A stretch of DNA of 45,641 bases from Planctomycetota bacterium (GTDB taxonomy: Bacteria; Planctomycetota; Phycisphaerae; Phycisphaerales; SM1A02), in assembly GCA_026386795.1 (NCBI GenBank), contig JAPLMU010000061.1, positions 1 through 45,641 of the forward strand, written 5' to 3'. Below the pieces are notes generated by a model. That model ran no database searches. It was not told the DNA's origin and saw nothing but the letters and a program-made list of their open reading frames with translations. This document shows positions 8,020 through 17,425 of this stretch, in pieces; position 1 is the first letter of the stretch; the number at the start of each line of letters is the position of its first letter. The position numbers and the translations under genes are program-made.

Positions 8020-9548
8020 ATGGGTCGAGGATTCGAACGCCACGCTCGCACCTTCACGGTGCTCACCTTCATCAGCCGTATCACGGGTTTCGCCCGGGAC
8101 GCGCTGCTGGCCCGCGTCTTCGGCGCCGGCGCGGTGATGGACGCGTTCAATTTCGCCTTCCAAGTTCCCAACCTGTTCCGCCGCCTGTTTGGCGAAGGCG
8201 CGCTCACCGCCTCGTTCCTGCCCGTCTACACCAAACTTGACCGCGACCATCCAGAGACCGCGCGCCAATTCGCGGGGTTGATGCTGGCGCTGCTTGCGGT
8301 GCTGCTCTCCGGCGTGACCATCGTCGGCGAGATCGCCCTGTACTTCATCCACGACATGAGCGAATCGCCGATGCTGGGCATTCAGCTGTTGATGGTGATG
8401 CTGCCGTACATGCCGCTCGTATGTTTGGTTGCGCTTGTTGGCGCCATGTTGCAGACGCACGGTAAGTTTGGACCGAGCGCGGCAAGCCCGATCATTCTGA
8501 ACATCTCGATTGTGGCGGCCGCGTTCTACGGCAGTTACTACGCAGTAAACGCCGGCGTGACCGAACACTTGGAGCCAGTGCCGCACATACAGATAGTGGC
8601 ATGGAGCGTGATCGTGGCTGGCCTGTTGCAACTTGCATGGAGCCTGTGGTCACTGCGGCACCATCGCATTCGGCCGCACTTGGATATGAAGCCCAACTGG
8701 CCGCACATGAAGGAAGTGCTTTACAAAGCGCTCCCCATGCTCTTGGGTCTTGGCATCTTCCAAGTGAACACCTTTGTCGATGGCTTGGTTGCTAGCTATC
8801 AAACGATGGTTGGACCCACAGTGTTCGGCGTGCAGTACCCATTGCCGCCTGGCAGCATGACCGTCTTGAGTTACCAGCCATCTTCCCTGCACTATCGCGC
8901 GAGTCGAACGACCCTGATCGATTCATGGCAACGCTGCGCCGCGGCATGCGGCTGAGTTTCTTCATCGGCTTTCCCGCAAGCGTTGGCCTGGTGCTAGTGC
9001 GCGAGCCGCTCGCTGCGGCGATCTTCCAGGGCGGCAAATTCAGCCACGAAGACGTGCAGAAAGTCGGATTCGTGCTCGCCATGTACGCGCCAGCCATCTG
9101 GGCGTACTCCATGCAGCAACTCTCTACGCGCGCGTTCTACGCATTGGGCGACAGCACGACCCCGGTGAAAGTCAGCGTGTGGATGGTGGCGCTCAACTTT
9201 GCGTTGAACATGATTCTGATTTGGACCCCGCTTGGTGTCGGTGGGCTTGCACTCAGTACGGCGATTGCGGCGATCGTGCAGATCATCATCATGACGCGGA
9301 TCATGCACAAGCGCATGGGCATCATCATGGATCGCGAGACGCGCGCCTCATTCGCGCGCACGATTGCAGCGAGTGCCGCCATGGCAGCCGTCGCCGGTCT
9401 TGCGTCCCTTGCGTTCAGTGGTCACGACACTTGGCTCTGGAGTGTTGCTGCCACGCTCGTACTTGCGGGTCTCGGAATGGTCACCTACATGGCAGCCGCC
9501 CGTCTCCTCAAGATGCCCGAACTCGGTTGGGCGATTCGCGGCAAATAG
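8020..9548 (+). pseudogene. murJ: murJ (lipid II flippase, MviN family) interrupted by a short deletion and frameshift
   Basis: MurJ flips lipid II across the inner membrane for peptidoglycan synthesis. The first part (ATG 8020 to about 8876) reads RHARTFTVLTFISRITGFARD, DAFNFAFQVPNLFRRLFGEGALTASF and a run of helices, ending GSMTVLSY. The second part, in another frame, resumes at about 8877 with AIFPALSRES and continues RGMRLSFFIGFPAS to the stop at 9548, including GGKFS and LGDSTTPVK. Between them the family normally has about 17-18 residues (YA-x-RL ... FP-x-G-x-x-G-x-A). Their absence plus the frame change implies loss of 3n+1 nt, near 49-52 nt. As read, the first frame stops at 8955. Because MurJ is normally essential, an assembly error is as likely as true gene loss; the rest of the coding sequence looks intact. 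Confidence 0.85.
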
Positions 9549-9590
9549 GTGCCGGGGACAAATCAGTACCGTTCACCCCTGTCCCTATTT
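9543..9590. terminator. Inverted repeat spanning both stop codons of convergent murJ and mqnE
   Basis: AAATAG (9543-9548) and GGGACA (9555-9560) pair with TGTCCC (9580-9585) and TATTT (9586-9590), giving about 11 bp interrupted by a 6-nt bulge. The arms contain the murJ TAG and part of the mqnE stop. It is placed to act as a bidirectional terminator, though without a U-tract longer than three; it also resembles a REP-type palindrome. Confidence 0.45.
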
Positions 9591-10923
9591 ACGCCCCCGC
9601 CGACTTCCACGCCCCTGTCTGCGCATCGCGCTCGACGCGCCGATACACCGTGTCGCGTTCCACCGCGGCAAATCCCGCCTCGCGGATCGCGCGCGCCAAA
9701 TCACCAACACTTGTCTCTTGGTGATTGCCTTCGCCGACCGCCTTGGTGATGTCGTACCACACCACCGTGCCGTCAATGTCATCAGCACCCGCTTGCAACT
9801 CAAGCTGTGCCATCGGCAACGTCTGCATGATCCAGAACGCTTTCACGTGCGGGAAGTTGTCGAGCATCAAGCGCGCAATCGCCAGCGTGCGCAGGTTTTC
9901 CAACCCCGTCGGCCCTGGCAGATACTCAAGCTCGCTTGCATTCGGAAAGAATGGCAGCGGAATAATCGTCTGGAAATACCCAGTCATTAGCCCGCGCGAA
10001 CCCGGCATCGGCAGTCGCTCGTTCGGGTAGTTCGCAGCAGGGCCAGTCAACACCACCGCGCCGTTCGCATCTTTCTGAATGCCTTGCGCATCAGCCCACG
10101 CACTCAGCGTGTGGTCTTGTTGCAATCGCAAGAGTTCCATGTGATGCAGCCGCTCGCTGCGTTCTTCAATGTGCCCGTACAACATGGTGGCATTCGAATT
10201 GATTCCCAATTCATGCGCCGCGCGATGCACATCAAGCCACTGATCGCTGCGAATCTTGCCCTTGAACGCCTCATCATGGACGCGATCATCAAAGACTTCC
10301 GCGCCGCCGCCCGGCAAACTGCCAAGCCCCGCCGCGATCAGATCACGCAACACAGCAAGCACGCCTTCGTACCCATCGCCGCCGCGCTTGGAGATGCGCT
10401 GCAGATGCACAATCTCCACCGCAGTGAACGCCTTGATATGAATCTGCGGCGCTTCCTCGCCGATGGCGCGCAGCATGTCGGTGTAGTAACTGAACGGAAG
10501 CCACGGATGCAGCCCGCCCACGATGTGCATTTCCGTGGCGCCGCTCTCGCGTGCCTTGCGCGCTTCTGCGCGGATGTCATCCAAGTTGTGTTCGTACGCG
10601 CCGTCCTGATCCTTCTTGCGATGGAACGCGCAGAACTTGCAACTGAGGGCACAGATGTTCGAATAATTCAGATGCCGATTGATGTTGTAAAAAACCGCAT
10701 CGCCATGCAGGCGCCGGCGCACCATGTCGGCCAAGCGGCAGACTTCATGAATGTCCGGCGTGGCAAAGAGCACCGCGCCATCGGCCGCGGTGAGCCGCTC
10801 GCCCGTCTCCACTTTGCGCGCGATATCCGTGAGCGCCGGGTCGCGGCGGCGAGTGCGCAGGGCGGGGTGATCCACCACTGCAGGTGCAGCGTGAGCGCCA
10901 GAAATAGGAGCAGCAAGCGTCAT
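9589..10923 (-). CDS. mqnE: Aminofutalosine synthase (radical SAM), futalosine menaquinone pathway
   Basis: 444 residues. The radical-SAM cluster motif is CALSCKFC (C91, C95, C98), preceded by NINRHLNYSNI and followed by AFHRKK. Further family marks are GATEMHIVGGLHP, KAFTAVEIVH, LPGGGAEVF and SNATMLYGHIEE, and a C-terminal DNFPHVKAFWIM ... GADDIDGTVV segment; together they fit MqnE better than MqnC. The enzyme joins 3-[(1-carboxyvinyl)oxy]benzoate with S-adenosylmethionine to make 6-amino-6-deoxyfutalosine, the second step of the alternative menaquinone route. No other mqn gene is in the window. This agrees with a quinol-oxidising Alternative Complex III at the window's end. ATG 10923 has TATCCT 9 nt upstream and no Shine-Dalgarno sequence. 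Confidence 0.88.
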   Translation of the reverse strand: MTLAAPISGAHAAPAVVDHPALRTRRRDPALTDIARKVETGERLTAADGAVLFATPDIHEVCRLADMVRRRLHGDAVFYNINRHLNYSNICALSCKFCAFHRKKDQDGAYEHNLDDIRAEARKARESGATEMHIVGGLHPWLPFSYYTDMLRAIGEEAPQIHIKAFTAVEIVHLQRISKRGGDGYEGVLAVLRDLIAAGLGSLPGGGAEVFDDRVHDEAFKGKIRSDQWLDVHRAAHELGINSNATMLYGHIEERSERLHHMELLRLQQDHTLSAWADAQGIQKDANGAVVLTGPAANYPNERLPMPGSRGLMTGYFQTIIPLPFFPNASELEYLPGPTGLENLRTLAIARLMLDNFPHVKAFWIMQTLPMAQLELQAGADDIDGTVVWYDITKAVGEGNHQETSVGDLARAIREAGFAAVERDTVYRRVERDAQTGAWKSAGA

Positions 10924-10932
10924 AGGGAGGAA

Positions 10933-10938
10933 AGGATA
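10933..10938 (-). promoter_or_regulatory. -10-like TATCCT before mqnE
   Basis: On the minus strand TATCCT lies 9 nt before the ATG at 10923, with no Shine-Dalgarno sequence between. Candidate leaderless start. Confidence 0.4.
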
Positions 10939-10981
10939 GGCGGGATGTCAGGTCCAGCGAACCGCCGCAACAACCCGGGCG

Positions 10982-10987
10982 TACCCT
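10982..10987 (+). promoter_or_regulatory. -10-like TACCCT before exported protein gene
   Basis: TACCCT lies 8 nt before the ATG at 10996. It is divergent from the mqnE element about 45 bp away. Confidence 0.35.
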
Positions 10988-10995
10988 TATTCAGC

Positions 10996-11667
10996 ATGAG
11001 TCCCCGAGCCGACGTGACCAACCTGACCACTCCTACGGCGCGCAGCCTCCACCGGGGTGGTCACGTAAGTCTCCTGTCGGCCCTCCTCCTCAGTCTGATC
11101 GCCTTGATCGCAGCCACGCCCGTCTGTCGCGCCGCTACTGATTCCAACATTTCCATCACCGTCGATCGCACGGTCAATTTTCATCGCAACTGGACGCTTT
11201 CGGTCAGGCTTCGCACGCCCTCCGATCCCACCGCGGCTTCGGCCGCTGCCGGACCGACGCTTGTAGCCGGTACCAACGGAAGCCATGGGTTCTTCTCTGT
11301 AAACACCATGCCGTTCATGTACGTCAACCCGTACTTTGATCCCTACCGCAATTCGTTTGGCGGTCTGAATGGTCTGGTGATTCGTTACAGCTCCAACGGA
11401 AACAGTTTTGTCGCGTTTGGCAGCCAGCCGGTCCTTGCCGCTGGCAACCCGCCCAGCACATTCATCATCTACAACGCGCAGAAGGATCGCCTCACCGTGA
11501 TTGTTGGAAGACTGCGCAAGATCATTCCGAACGTGCACAGCGAATTGGCAGCGCTGGGCCTTGCGAATGATCCCACCGTCTACATCAGTGACATCGCCGC
11601 GCAAGTGATTGCCGGTCGCGTATCCGCCATCAATGGTGTGCAGTTCAACGCAACAGCGCCACAATGA
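10996..11667 (+). CDS. Exported protein of unknown function
   Basis: 223 residues. After a charged n-region (about 1-24) comes a signal peptide core LLSALLLSLIALIAATPVCRAA, so the protein is exported. The mature part is about 175 residues, rich in Asn, Ser, Gly and aromatic residues (MPFMYVNPYFDPYRNSFGG), and ends with a more hydrophobic stretch (HSELAALGLANDPTVYISDIAAQVIAG). I recognise no domain. The frame is open far upstream across the antisense of mqnE, but ATG 10996 has the signal peptide and a -10-like element, so the longer reading is rejected. The stop codon lies inside a strong inverted repeat. Confidence 0.75.
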   Translation: MSPRADVTNLTTPTARSLHRGGHVSLLSALLLSLIALIAATPVCRAATDSNISITVDRTVNFHRNWTLSVRLRTPSDPTAASAAAGPTLVAGTNGSHGFFSVNTMPFMYVNPYFDPYRNSFGGLNGLVIRYSSNGNSFVAFGSQPVLAAGNPPSTFIIYNAQKDRLTVIVGRLRKIIPNVHSELAALGLANDPTVYISDIAAQVIAGRVSAINGVQFNATAPQ

Positions 11668-11698
11668 GCGCTCGATGCGTTCACTGTGGCGCTGTTGC
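11650..11698. terminator. Strong inverted repeat overlapping the stop codon
   Basis: A perfect 14-bp inverted repeat, GCAACAGCGCCACA (11650-11663) and TGTGGCGCTGTTGC (11685-11698), has a 21-nt middle that can itself pair TGAGCGC with GCGTTCA (one G-U). The stop codon TGA (11665-11667) sits in the inner stem. No long T-run follows. Its position between convergent genes suggests a bidirectional terminator. Confidence 0.6.
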
Positions 11699-11713
11699 AA
11701 TAGGACTCGGTGC

Positions 11714-11741
11714 GAGCCCGAGGATTGAGACCTCGGCACTC
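11714..11741. terminator. Second hairpin between convergent genes
   Basis: CCGAGG (11718-11723) and CCTCGG (11731-11736) form a 6-bp stem with a 7-nt loop, extended by GAG/CTC outside one or two unpaired bases. It lies 13 bp before the stop of the opposing M16 gene and may terminate that transcript or back up the first hairpin. Confidence 0.4.
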
Positions 11742-11753
11742 ACAACAAGAACT

Positions 11754-13442
11754 TTATGACTTCGGAGCCGGCGCAGAGTCGCTCTGCGTTGGTGTATCCA
11801 TCGGCTTCATCGTCATCGGATCACGCAGCGGCAACTCCATACTCTTGCCGCTGAAGAACTCTGACATCTTGGCGCGACCGGTCTGATCGCCAGGGGCAAT
11901 CTCGTCCCACTTGCCGACCACCATCACCGCCATGTCATCAAAGTTGAGGTACTTCTTGGCAACGCGCTGAATGTCAGCGGCGGTGACCTTCTGGATGGAA
12001 TCGCGATAGCGCTGCCAATACTCAGGGTCGCGACCGGTCCACTCGTCGGCAACAAAGATTCCCAGCGTGGCATCCTTACTGGAGAACTGACCAGGGAAAG
12101 CCTCGATAAAACTCTTCTTGGCAACCTCCAGTTCTTCCGCACTCACGGGCTGATCTTGCATGCGCTTGAATTCGTCGCGCATCAACTTGATCGCCAGTGC
12201 CACGGTGCCGTTCTTCGATTCAAAGGCGCCCGCAAACTGACCGGGGTAGTAAACCCCCGCTTCGAAACGCGAGCCAACGCTGTACGCCAAGCCCTCGTTG
12301 GAACGAATGTTGCTCATGAGTCGGCTCGTAAATCCGCCGCCGCCCAGGATCTCGTTCATCATTTCTGCGCTGAAGTAATCCGGGTCATCGCGCTGAATGC
12401 TGCGGCGACCAATGCGCACCTTGCCTTGCGGAATGTCCTTGGCAACGCGGTAGACACCAGGCTTGAACACATTGGTTGGAGCCGGTGGGTTCGAGGCCAT
12501 GTCGCCGCGCTTCCAGCCGTCCATCGCCGTGGCGAGGCGCTTCATCATGTCATCGGGATTGAAGTCGCCGGTGACGGAGATGATGACATTGCCGGGCTGA
12601 ATCAACTTGTCGTGCTGAGCACGTAACTTGTCGGTGGTGATGGCATCCCAACTGTCCTTGGTGGTCTGCTGACTTTCGAAGCAGTCGTCGCCAAAGATCA
12701 GATACTTCCACTCGCGACCAAGGATCTGTCCAGCTTCGTCGTTGCGCTGCTTCATGCCTTCCATCGCCTGTCCGCGCATGATTTCAAGGCGAGCCTGGTC
12801 GTAGCCCGGGTTGCGCAACATGTCGAAGAAGAGCGTCATGCTCTGATCGAGGTTGGCGGCCAGCGTGTTCATGTTTGCAATCACGGCGCCCTGGCTGCCA
12901 CTGACGCCAACATTGGTGGCCAAGAAATCAAGCTTCTCATCAAGATCAGCAGGCTTGATGGTGGCAGTGCCGCCAGTGCGCGTCATTGCCGCCATTGCTG
13001 CGGTGAGTCCCGGGGTGTCCTTTGGGTCAAGCCACTGTCCGCCCTTGAACGTCAGCGTCAGCGAAATGAGCGGAAACTCCTTGCTCGGCGCCATGTAGAC
13101 GGGCGTTCCATCCGGCAGCGTGCGGCGGAAGTCCTTCGCCTTTGGTGGCGTGAAGTCAAGCGCTGCGAACTTCAAGTCTTCCGGACGGGCCGGAAGCTTG
13201 GCGGAGTGATCAGCAACCCAAGCAACCGGCGCGTCCTTCTTTGCGTCGGCCTTCGCCTTTGTGGCAGGTTGCAGATCTGTCATTGGAACAGTCTTTGCAT
13301 CCGTCTTGGAGACCGTCTTCGCTTCGGTCTTAGCAGCAGACTTGGTATCTGCCTTGCTGTCAATAGCAGTGCTCTGCGGTGATGCACATCCAGCAAACGC
13401 TGCGCTGGCGGCAAGGAGGGCGATGGTGGCGATGTTCTTCAT
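11754..13442 (-). CDS. M16 family peptidase-like lipoprotein lacking the zinc-binding motif
   Basis: 562 residues. The signal MKNIATIALLAASAAFAGC has a lipobox-like AFAGC, lipidated cysteine at 19. A ~75-residue Lys/Ala/Thr/Asp-rich linker follows (repeats such as KTDAKT), then two M16 halves. The first half starts LPDGTPVYMAPSKEFPLISLTLTFKGG, but where active M16 enzymes have HxxEH it reads TPGLTAAMAAM, so no zinc site is present. The second half has DIPQGKVRIGRRSIQRDDPDY and NEILGGGGFTSRLMSNIRSNEGLAYSVGS, typical of the substrate-binding domain. It is the expected inactive partner of the zinc-bearing M16 gene immediately upstream (44 bp gap); AGGA precedes the ATG, supporting this start. 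Envelope proteolysis is inferred. Confidence 0.88.
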   Translation of the reverse strand: MKNIATIALLAASAAFAGCASPQSTAIDSKADTKSAAKTEAKTVSKTDAKTVPMTDLQPATKAKADAKKDAPVAWVADHSAKLPARPEDLKFAALDFTPPKAKDFRRTLPDGTPVYMAPSKEFPLISLTLTFKGGQWLDPKDTPGLTAAMAAMTRTGGTATIKPADLDEKLDFLATNVGVSGSQGAVIANMNTLAANLDQSMTLFFDMLRNPGYDQARLEIMRGQAMEGMKQRNDEAGQILGREWKYLIFGDDCFESQQTTKDSWDAITTDKLRAQHDKLIQPGNVIISVTGDFNPDDMMKRLATAMDGWKRGDMASNPPAPTNVFKPGVYRVAKDIPQGKVRIGRRSIQRDDPDYFSAEMMNEILGGGGFTSRLMSNIRSNEGLAYSVGSRFEAGVYYPGQFAGAFESKNGTVALAIKLMRDEFKRMQDQPVSAEELEVAKKSFIEAFPGQFSSKDATLGIFVADEWTGRDPEYWQRYRDSIQKVTAADIQRVAKKYLNFDDMAVMVVGKWDEIAPGDQTGRAKMSEFFSGKSMELPLRDPMTMKPMDTPTQSDSAPAPKS

Positions 13443-13486
13443 GGTGTGTTCCTGTGTATGTCTGGCGTGTGATGCGGTGGTGCGAT

Positions 13487-15376
13487 TCACTTGGCGGATT
13501 TCTCCAATTCAGCAATCCGCGCTTCCATCTTCTTCAAGAGGTACTCCATCACGGGCGCCATTTGCGGCGGAACCTGTGCGGCCTGGTCACGCAACTGCGT
13601 GAGACCCTCCTTCAACTTGCCAGCATCCTTCTCTTCGCCGATCTTCTTTGCAGCCTGACGCGCCATGCCCTGCATCGGACCTGGCAGCGCAGCCAATTCT
13701 GGATCGGCCGCTACCGCTGCGCCCGCCTTGCGGGTGTAGGTCGCCACGGAACGGTTCGTCTTGTCGAAGTATTGATTGGCAACGCGCTTGATGTCTTCCG
13801 GAGTGACTGCCTGAATCTTCGCGCTTTCCTTGTTGATTTCGCTCCAGTCACCCAGTGCCTCGGCCTGCGCGAGTTGAATGAGCAGGAAGAAGTTGTTCTG
13901 CAGTCGACGGTAGCTGTCGGCCATCGCTTGGTTCTTGACCTTCTGCAATTCTTCAGCGGGCACCGCCTCGGTCTGCAACTTCTTCAACTCGGCGTACCAA
14001 CCTTCCTCGAGTTGCAAGGGAACGGAATCGCCCTTGGTCTCGGCTTCGAACGCAAATGCGCCGGCGTACTTACGAGAATCTTGCCGTGCTTGCGCGCTGC
14101 TAGCCACCTTGGTGCCTTCAACCATGTCCTTGTACAAGCGACCAGTACGACCATTGAGGATCGAACCCATGACATCGAGCGCGTAGGAATCCTTGTGTTG
14201 GAATCCGACCGTGTGGTAGCGAATCTCAACCTGCGGCTGCGTATCTGCTTCAGCCATCATGCGCATCTCCGCGCCCTGCTTGGGCTCAAGCGTCACCACC
14301 GATGGCGGGGCAACCTTGCCTGGCTCAAGTCGGCTGAAGTACGTACTGATGGTCTTCTTGGCGGCCGTTGGATCAAAGTCGCCCACAATGATGCCAACAA
14401 GATTGTTGGGGCGATAATAGGTGTTCCAATACTTCATCGCCTCGTCCATGCTGTAACTGTTGAGATCGCTGGTCCAGCCGATCACCGGCCACGAGTACGG
14501 GCTAGCCATCCAGAACATGCTCTCGAATTGCTCTTGAAACACGCCAGTCGGCGTACTTTCGGTGCGAAGGCGTCGCTCTTCATGCACTACGTCGCGCTCG
14601 CTGTAGAACTCGCGGAAGACGCTGTTGTTGAGACGATCGCTCTCCATCCAGGCCCACAGTTCAAACTTATTGCTGGGCACGTTGATGAAGAAGAAGGTGA
14701 GGTCGTAACTGGTGAAGGCATTCATGCCCGTGCCACCCGCTGCGGTATAAATCTTGTCGAACTCGTCCTTGACGATCGTTGCAAGCGCAGTCTGCTGTGC
14801 CTTGAGATTGGCAATCTGCTTCTCGATGTCAGCCTTGCGCTGCGTCCCGGTCGGAGTGGCGGCGTCGGTCTTGGCAAGTTCCGCCTCAAGCTGCTTGATC
14901 TCGGCTTCGCCAGCCTTGCCTTGTTGCTCGTCCATCAAAGACTTCAACTCGGCGCGCAAGCGCGCGAGTTCCGGCGTGTCGTTCTTTGGGTCCCACGCGT
15001 CGTTGATGGTGCCCTTGAAGTACCGGTCGTACTGAGCGCTCCAGGTGAGCTCGTTGATCTTGTCGCGGATCGCTTTCTGGCGGGCGCGGTAGTCGGCGTC
15101 GCGCGCCGAGTCGCGGGTGCCGATGGCGTCGGTGCCCTTGAACATCATGTGCTCAAAGAAGTGGCTGATGCCAGTGATGCCGGGGCGTTCGTTGACCGAG
15201 CCCACCTTGGCCAGCCAGCCAGCGGCGACGGTGTTTGGTTGGTCATGTCGCGGAACTAGAAGGAACTTCATTCCGTTGGGGAGCGTGAAGACTTCCGGCT
15301 CCACCTGTTGGGCGCGTGCCACAGGGGCGAGGGCGAGGGCGGCGGCAAACAGGATGACAATGGTGGCAAAGCGCAT
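13487..15376 (-). CDS. M16 family zinc metallopeptidase, exported
   Basis: 629 residues. A signal peptide ([22 protein letters not shown]) is followed by the M16 N-terminal domain: [19 protein letters not shown] and the inverse zinc motif HFFEH (72-76), then MMFKGT. A charged insertion predicted to form a coiled coil (about residues 120-195, rich in E, K, A and Q) comes before the segment with the third ligand, ending VVHEERR. The second domain includes [37 protein letters not shown]. It probably degrades peptides in the periplasm together with the zinc-less M16 protein encoded 44 bp downstream. ATG 15376 is chosen because it starts the signal peptide and has GGAG 6 nt upstream; the open frame continues further upstream without homology. 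Confidence 0.9.
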   Translation of the reverse strand: MRFATIVILFAAALALAPVARAQQVEPEVFTLPNGMKFLLVPRHDQPNTVAAGWLAKVGSVNERPGITGISHFFEHMMFKGTDAIGTRDSARDADYRARQKAIRDKINELTWSAQYDRYFKGTINDAWDPKNDTPELARLRAELKSLMDEQQGKAGEAEIKQLEAELAKTDAATPTGTQRKADIEKQIANLKAQQTALATIVKDEFDKIYTAAGGTGMNAFTSYDLTFFFINVPSNKFELWAWMESDRLNNSVFREFYSERDVVHEERRLRTESTPTGVFQEQFESMFWMASPYSWPVIGWTSDLNSYSMDEAMKYWNTYYRPNNLVGIIVGDFDPTAAKKTISTYFSRLEPGKVAPPSVVTLEPKQGAEMRMMAEADTQPQVEIRYHTVGFQHKDSYALDVMGSILNGRTGRLYKDMVEGTKVASSAQARQDSRKYAGAFAFEAETKGDSVPLQLEEGWYAELKKLQTEAVPAEELQKVKNQAMADSYRRLQNNFFLLIQLAQAEALGDWSEINKESAKIQAVTPEDIKRVANQYFDKTNRSVATYTRKAGAAVAADPELAALPGPMQGMARQAAKKIGEEKDAGKLKEGLTQLRDQAAQVPPQMAPVMEYLLKKMEARIAELEKSAK

Positions 15377-15492
15377 GCGAATCTCCGTTGCGTGAGGGGT
15401 CTGGCTTGGTTCCGGGACCACAAATCCGGGGTTACACAGGGTACCGCGCCTAATCCGGGGAAGTGGGGTATTGAATCGGGCGTCTTCGGGGA

Positions 15493-15498
15493 TATTGT
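15493..15498 (+). promoter_or_regulatory. -10-like TATTGT before secreted nuclease-like gene
   Basis: TATTGT lies 7 nt before the ATG at 15506, with no Shine-Dalgarno sequence. Candidate leaderless start. Confidence 0.4.
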
Positions 15499-15505
15499 TC
15501 TCAAT

Positions 15506-17371
15506 ATGCCCCATACCACCGATCCCGTTCTCGGACGCTTCTCCCGCTGGATCGTCACGTGTGCTTTTGGTGGCATGATGGCGGTTGCCTCGCAAGCCAA
15601 CGCTCAGTGTCGCGTAGTTGCTTACAACATTACAGGTCTCGCGGGCGATCAAGTCGCGTTGAAAGCGGTGGTCGCATCCTTTCACACGGATAACGTCGCG
15701 GGATACGCGGCACCTGTCGGTTTGTTTCTCTTCTCCGAGGTGCACACCACAAACACCACTGCGCTGTTGACGTTGGTCAACCAAGCTGCTCCGGCGGGCT
15801 ACACCTACGCGCTCGCCACCTACACCGGCAGCGGTAGCGAAGACAGCGCGAGCGGTGCGGAGGCAGTGATTTATCGCACGGACTTAATCACAGAGATTCC
15901 TTCGGGACATCTTGACCTTTCCACTGGAGGCAGTCGCAATTCTGATCGCTGGCTCTTCCAGTTGAAGGGTTACACATCAACCGCAGCGAGTTTCTATGTG
16001 TACGGCTCGCACTTGAAGGCATCTACGGGTACTGCGAATGTGGACACCCGTCTGGCTGGTGTTCAGACGCTCCGCACGAATTGCGACGCGCTCGGCGCTG
16101 GTGTCCGCGCGATCTACGGCGGAGATATGAACTTCTACACCAACACTGAAACCGGATACGTTGCATTCATGGCAGCGGGCAACGGTGCCGCAGTGGATCC
16201 GCTCGGCGCGGCCAATTGGACGGGCTCAACCAATGCTTGGAAGCACACGCAGAGCCCGCGCGACATTCTCGCCGGCGGCCTCATTGGTGGTGGCATGGAT
16301 GATCGATTCGACTTCATGCTCCCCACTGCGCAAATGATGGACGGAGCGGGCATTGCCTTTATTCCTGGCGGATATCGCTCCGTTGGGAATGATGGCAATC
16401 ACTACAACTTGGCTATCAACAACGGAACCAATTCGTACTTTTCGGATGCCGCGCGTTCCAACACACTTGCTGGCAATCTCTTCAATTCTGCAGACCACAT
16501 TCCGGTGCTCATGGATTTCCAAGTACCTGCATGGAACACAGCCGTCCTCGGCACAGTGCCGGCGCGCGTCATCCAAGGTGCAACGTTGGTCACTGCTCAG
16601 GTGCGCGTTGCCAATGATGCGCCCGGCGACAATGTGATCGGCGTCGACGCTCTTGACTACACCGTCACCGGCACTGGCGTGCTCTCGGGCACGCTCACTG
16701 GCGTAGCGGCACTCACACCGTCGTATACCGCGGTCAATGTGCCAATTGTCACTTCGATTGTTGGCTTGCGAACCGGAACAGCCACCGTCATCAGCGTCAA
16801 CGAGGCAGTGCAGAATCCAAGCATCGCGCTGCCAGTGAGTGTGCAGGTCTTGCGTGTGAGCAATGGATCATTCTCTGCGTCCGCGGATGCAAACACCATC
16901 ACGATTCCGATCATTGCAACAGTTGCCGGTCCGGCCGTTGATGCATTCATTTCGGTTTATAACTTTGGATTCACTGCTGATCAGGCAACCATGGACATTG
17001 ATTCCGTGCAGATTCCTTCTGGGCCATTCTCCTACGTGAGTGGCACAGCAACTGGTATCGGCGCAACGCCCGGCAGCGTTCGGGTTCGATTCAATCCCAC
17101 TGGCCTTACCCCTGGCGTCTACACCGCGGCAGCCACGATCGCAGTGAGCGATGAGAACGTCCCCGGCGCCACAGCAGCGCAGATCGTTGCCACGCTGAGT
17201 GCCACCATCGGCGGCGGTAACCCTGCTGACCTCAATGGCGACGGCTTTGTCAACGGTGCAGACCTTGGCATTCTGCTCGCAAACTGGGGCGCTCCTGGAC
17301 CGGGCGACCTTGATCACGACGGGATTGTTGGCGGCGGCGATGTCGGCATCTTGCTTGGCAATTGGGGCTGA
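15506..17371 (+). CDS. Secreted endonuclease/exonuclease/phosphatase-like protein with dockerin-like tail
   Basis: 621 residues. Signal peptide about 1-33 (ends QANA). Residues ~34-345 resemble the endonuclease/exonuclease/phosphatase fold: [10 protein letters not shown] at the start, a YGSHLKAS segment, [11 protein letters not shown] (the G-D-x-N position), and a closing [11 protein letters not shown] (the final D-H pair of the family). Substrate may be nucleic acid, phospholipid or another phosphodiester. Residues ~350-570 form beta-rich, Thr/Val-rich modules like those that hold secreted enzymes on surfaces. The last ~48 residues are a dockerin-like pair, [18 protein letters not shown] and [22 protein letters not shown], each with a calcium-loop pattern D-x-[ND]-x-D-G. 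The next gene carries the same tail. Confidence 0.8.
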   Translation: MPHTTDPVLGRFSRWIVTCAFGGMMAVASQANAQCRVVAYNITGLAGDQVALKAVVASFHTDNVAGYAAPVGLFLFSEVHTTNTTALLTLVNQAAPAGYTYALATYTGSGSEDSASGAEAVIYRTDLITEIPSGHLDLSTGGSRNSDRWLFQLKGYTSTAASFYVYGSHLKASTGTANVDTRLAGVQTLRTNCDALGAGVRAIYGGDMNFYTNTETGYVAFMAAGNGAAVDPLGAANWTGSTNAWKHTQSPRDILAGGLIGGGMDDRFDFMLPTAQMMDGAGIAFIPGGYRSVGNDGNHYNLAINNGTNSYFSDAARSNTLAGNLFNSADHIPVLMDFQVPAWNTAVLGTVPARVIQGATLVTAQVRVANDAPGDNVIGVDALDYTVTGTGVLSGTLTGVAALTPSYTAVNVPIVTSIVGLRTGTATVISVNEAVQNPSIALPVSVQVLRVSNGSFSASADANTITIPIIATVAGPAVDAFISVYNFGFTADQATMDIDSVQIPSGPFSYVSGTATGIGATPGSVRVRFNPTGLTPGVYTAAATIAVSDENVPGATAAQIVATLSATIGGGNPADLNGDGFVNGADLGILLANWGAPGPGDLDHDGIVGGGDVGILLGNWG

Positions 17372-17425
17372 TTCGTTCGGATTTGTCTCGCCACAGCCAG
17401 TTTCAAACGCAGACTTACCCACCAC

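Noticed and set aside
7815-8207. Minus-strand frame between the lipoprotein and murJ
   Set aside because: It overlaps both the lipoprotein signal and the conserved murJ N-terminus out of frame, with no homology.
10084-10995. Upstream extension of the exported protein gene through the mqnE region
   Set aside because: This part is antisense to conserved radical-SAM sequence; the signal peptide starts after ATG 10996.
13379-15259. A 626-codon open frame on the plus strand, antisense to the M16 peptidases
   Set aside because: The translation has no recognisable domain, is rich in Arg/His/Leu as expected from reading this codon usage backwards, and the opposite strand encodes two clear M16 proteins.
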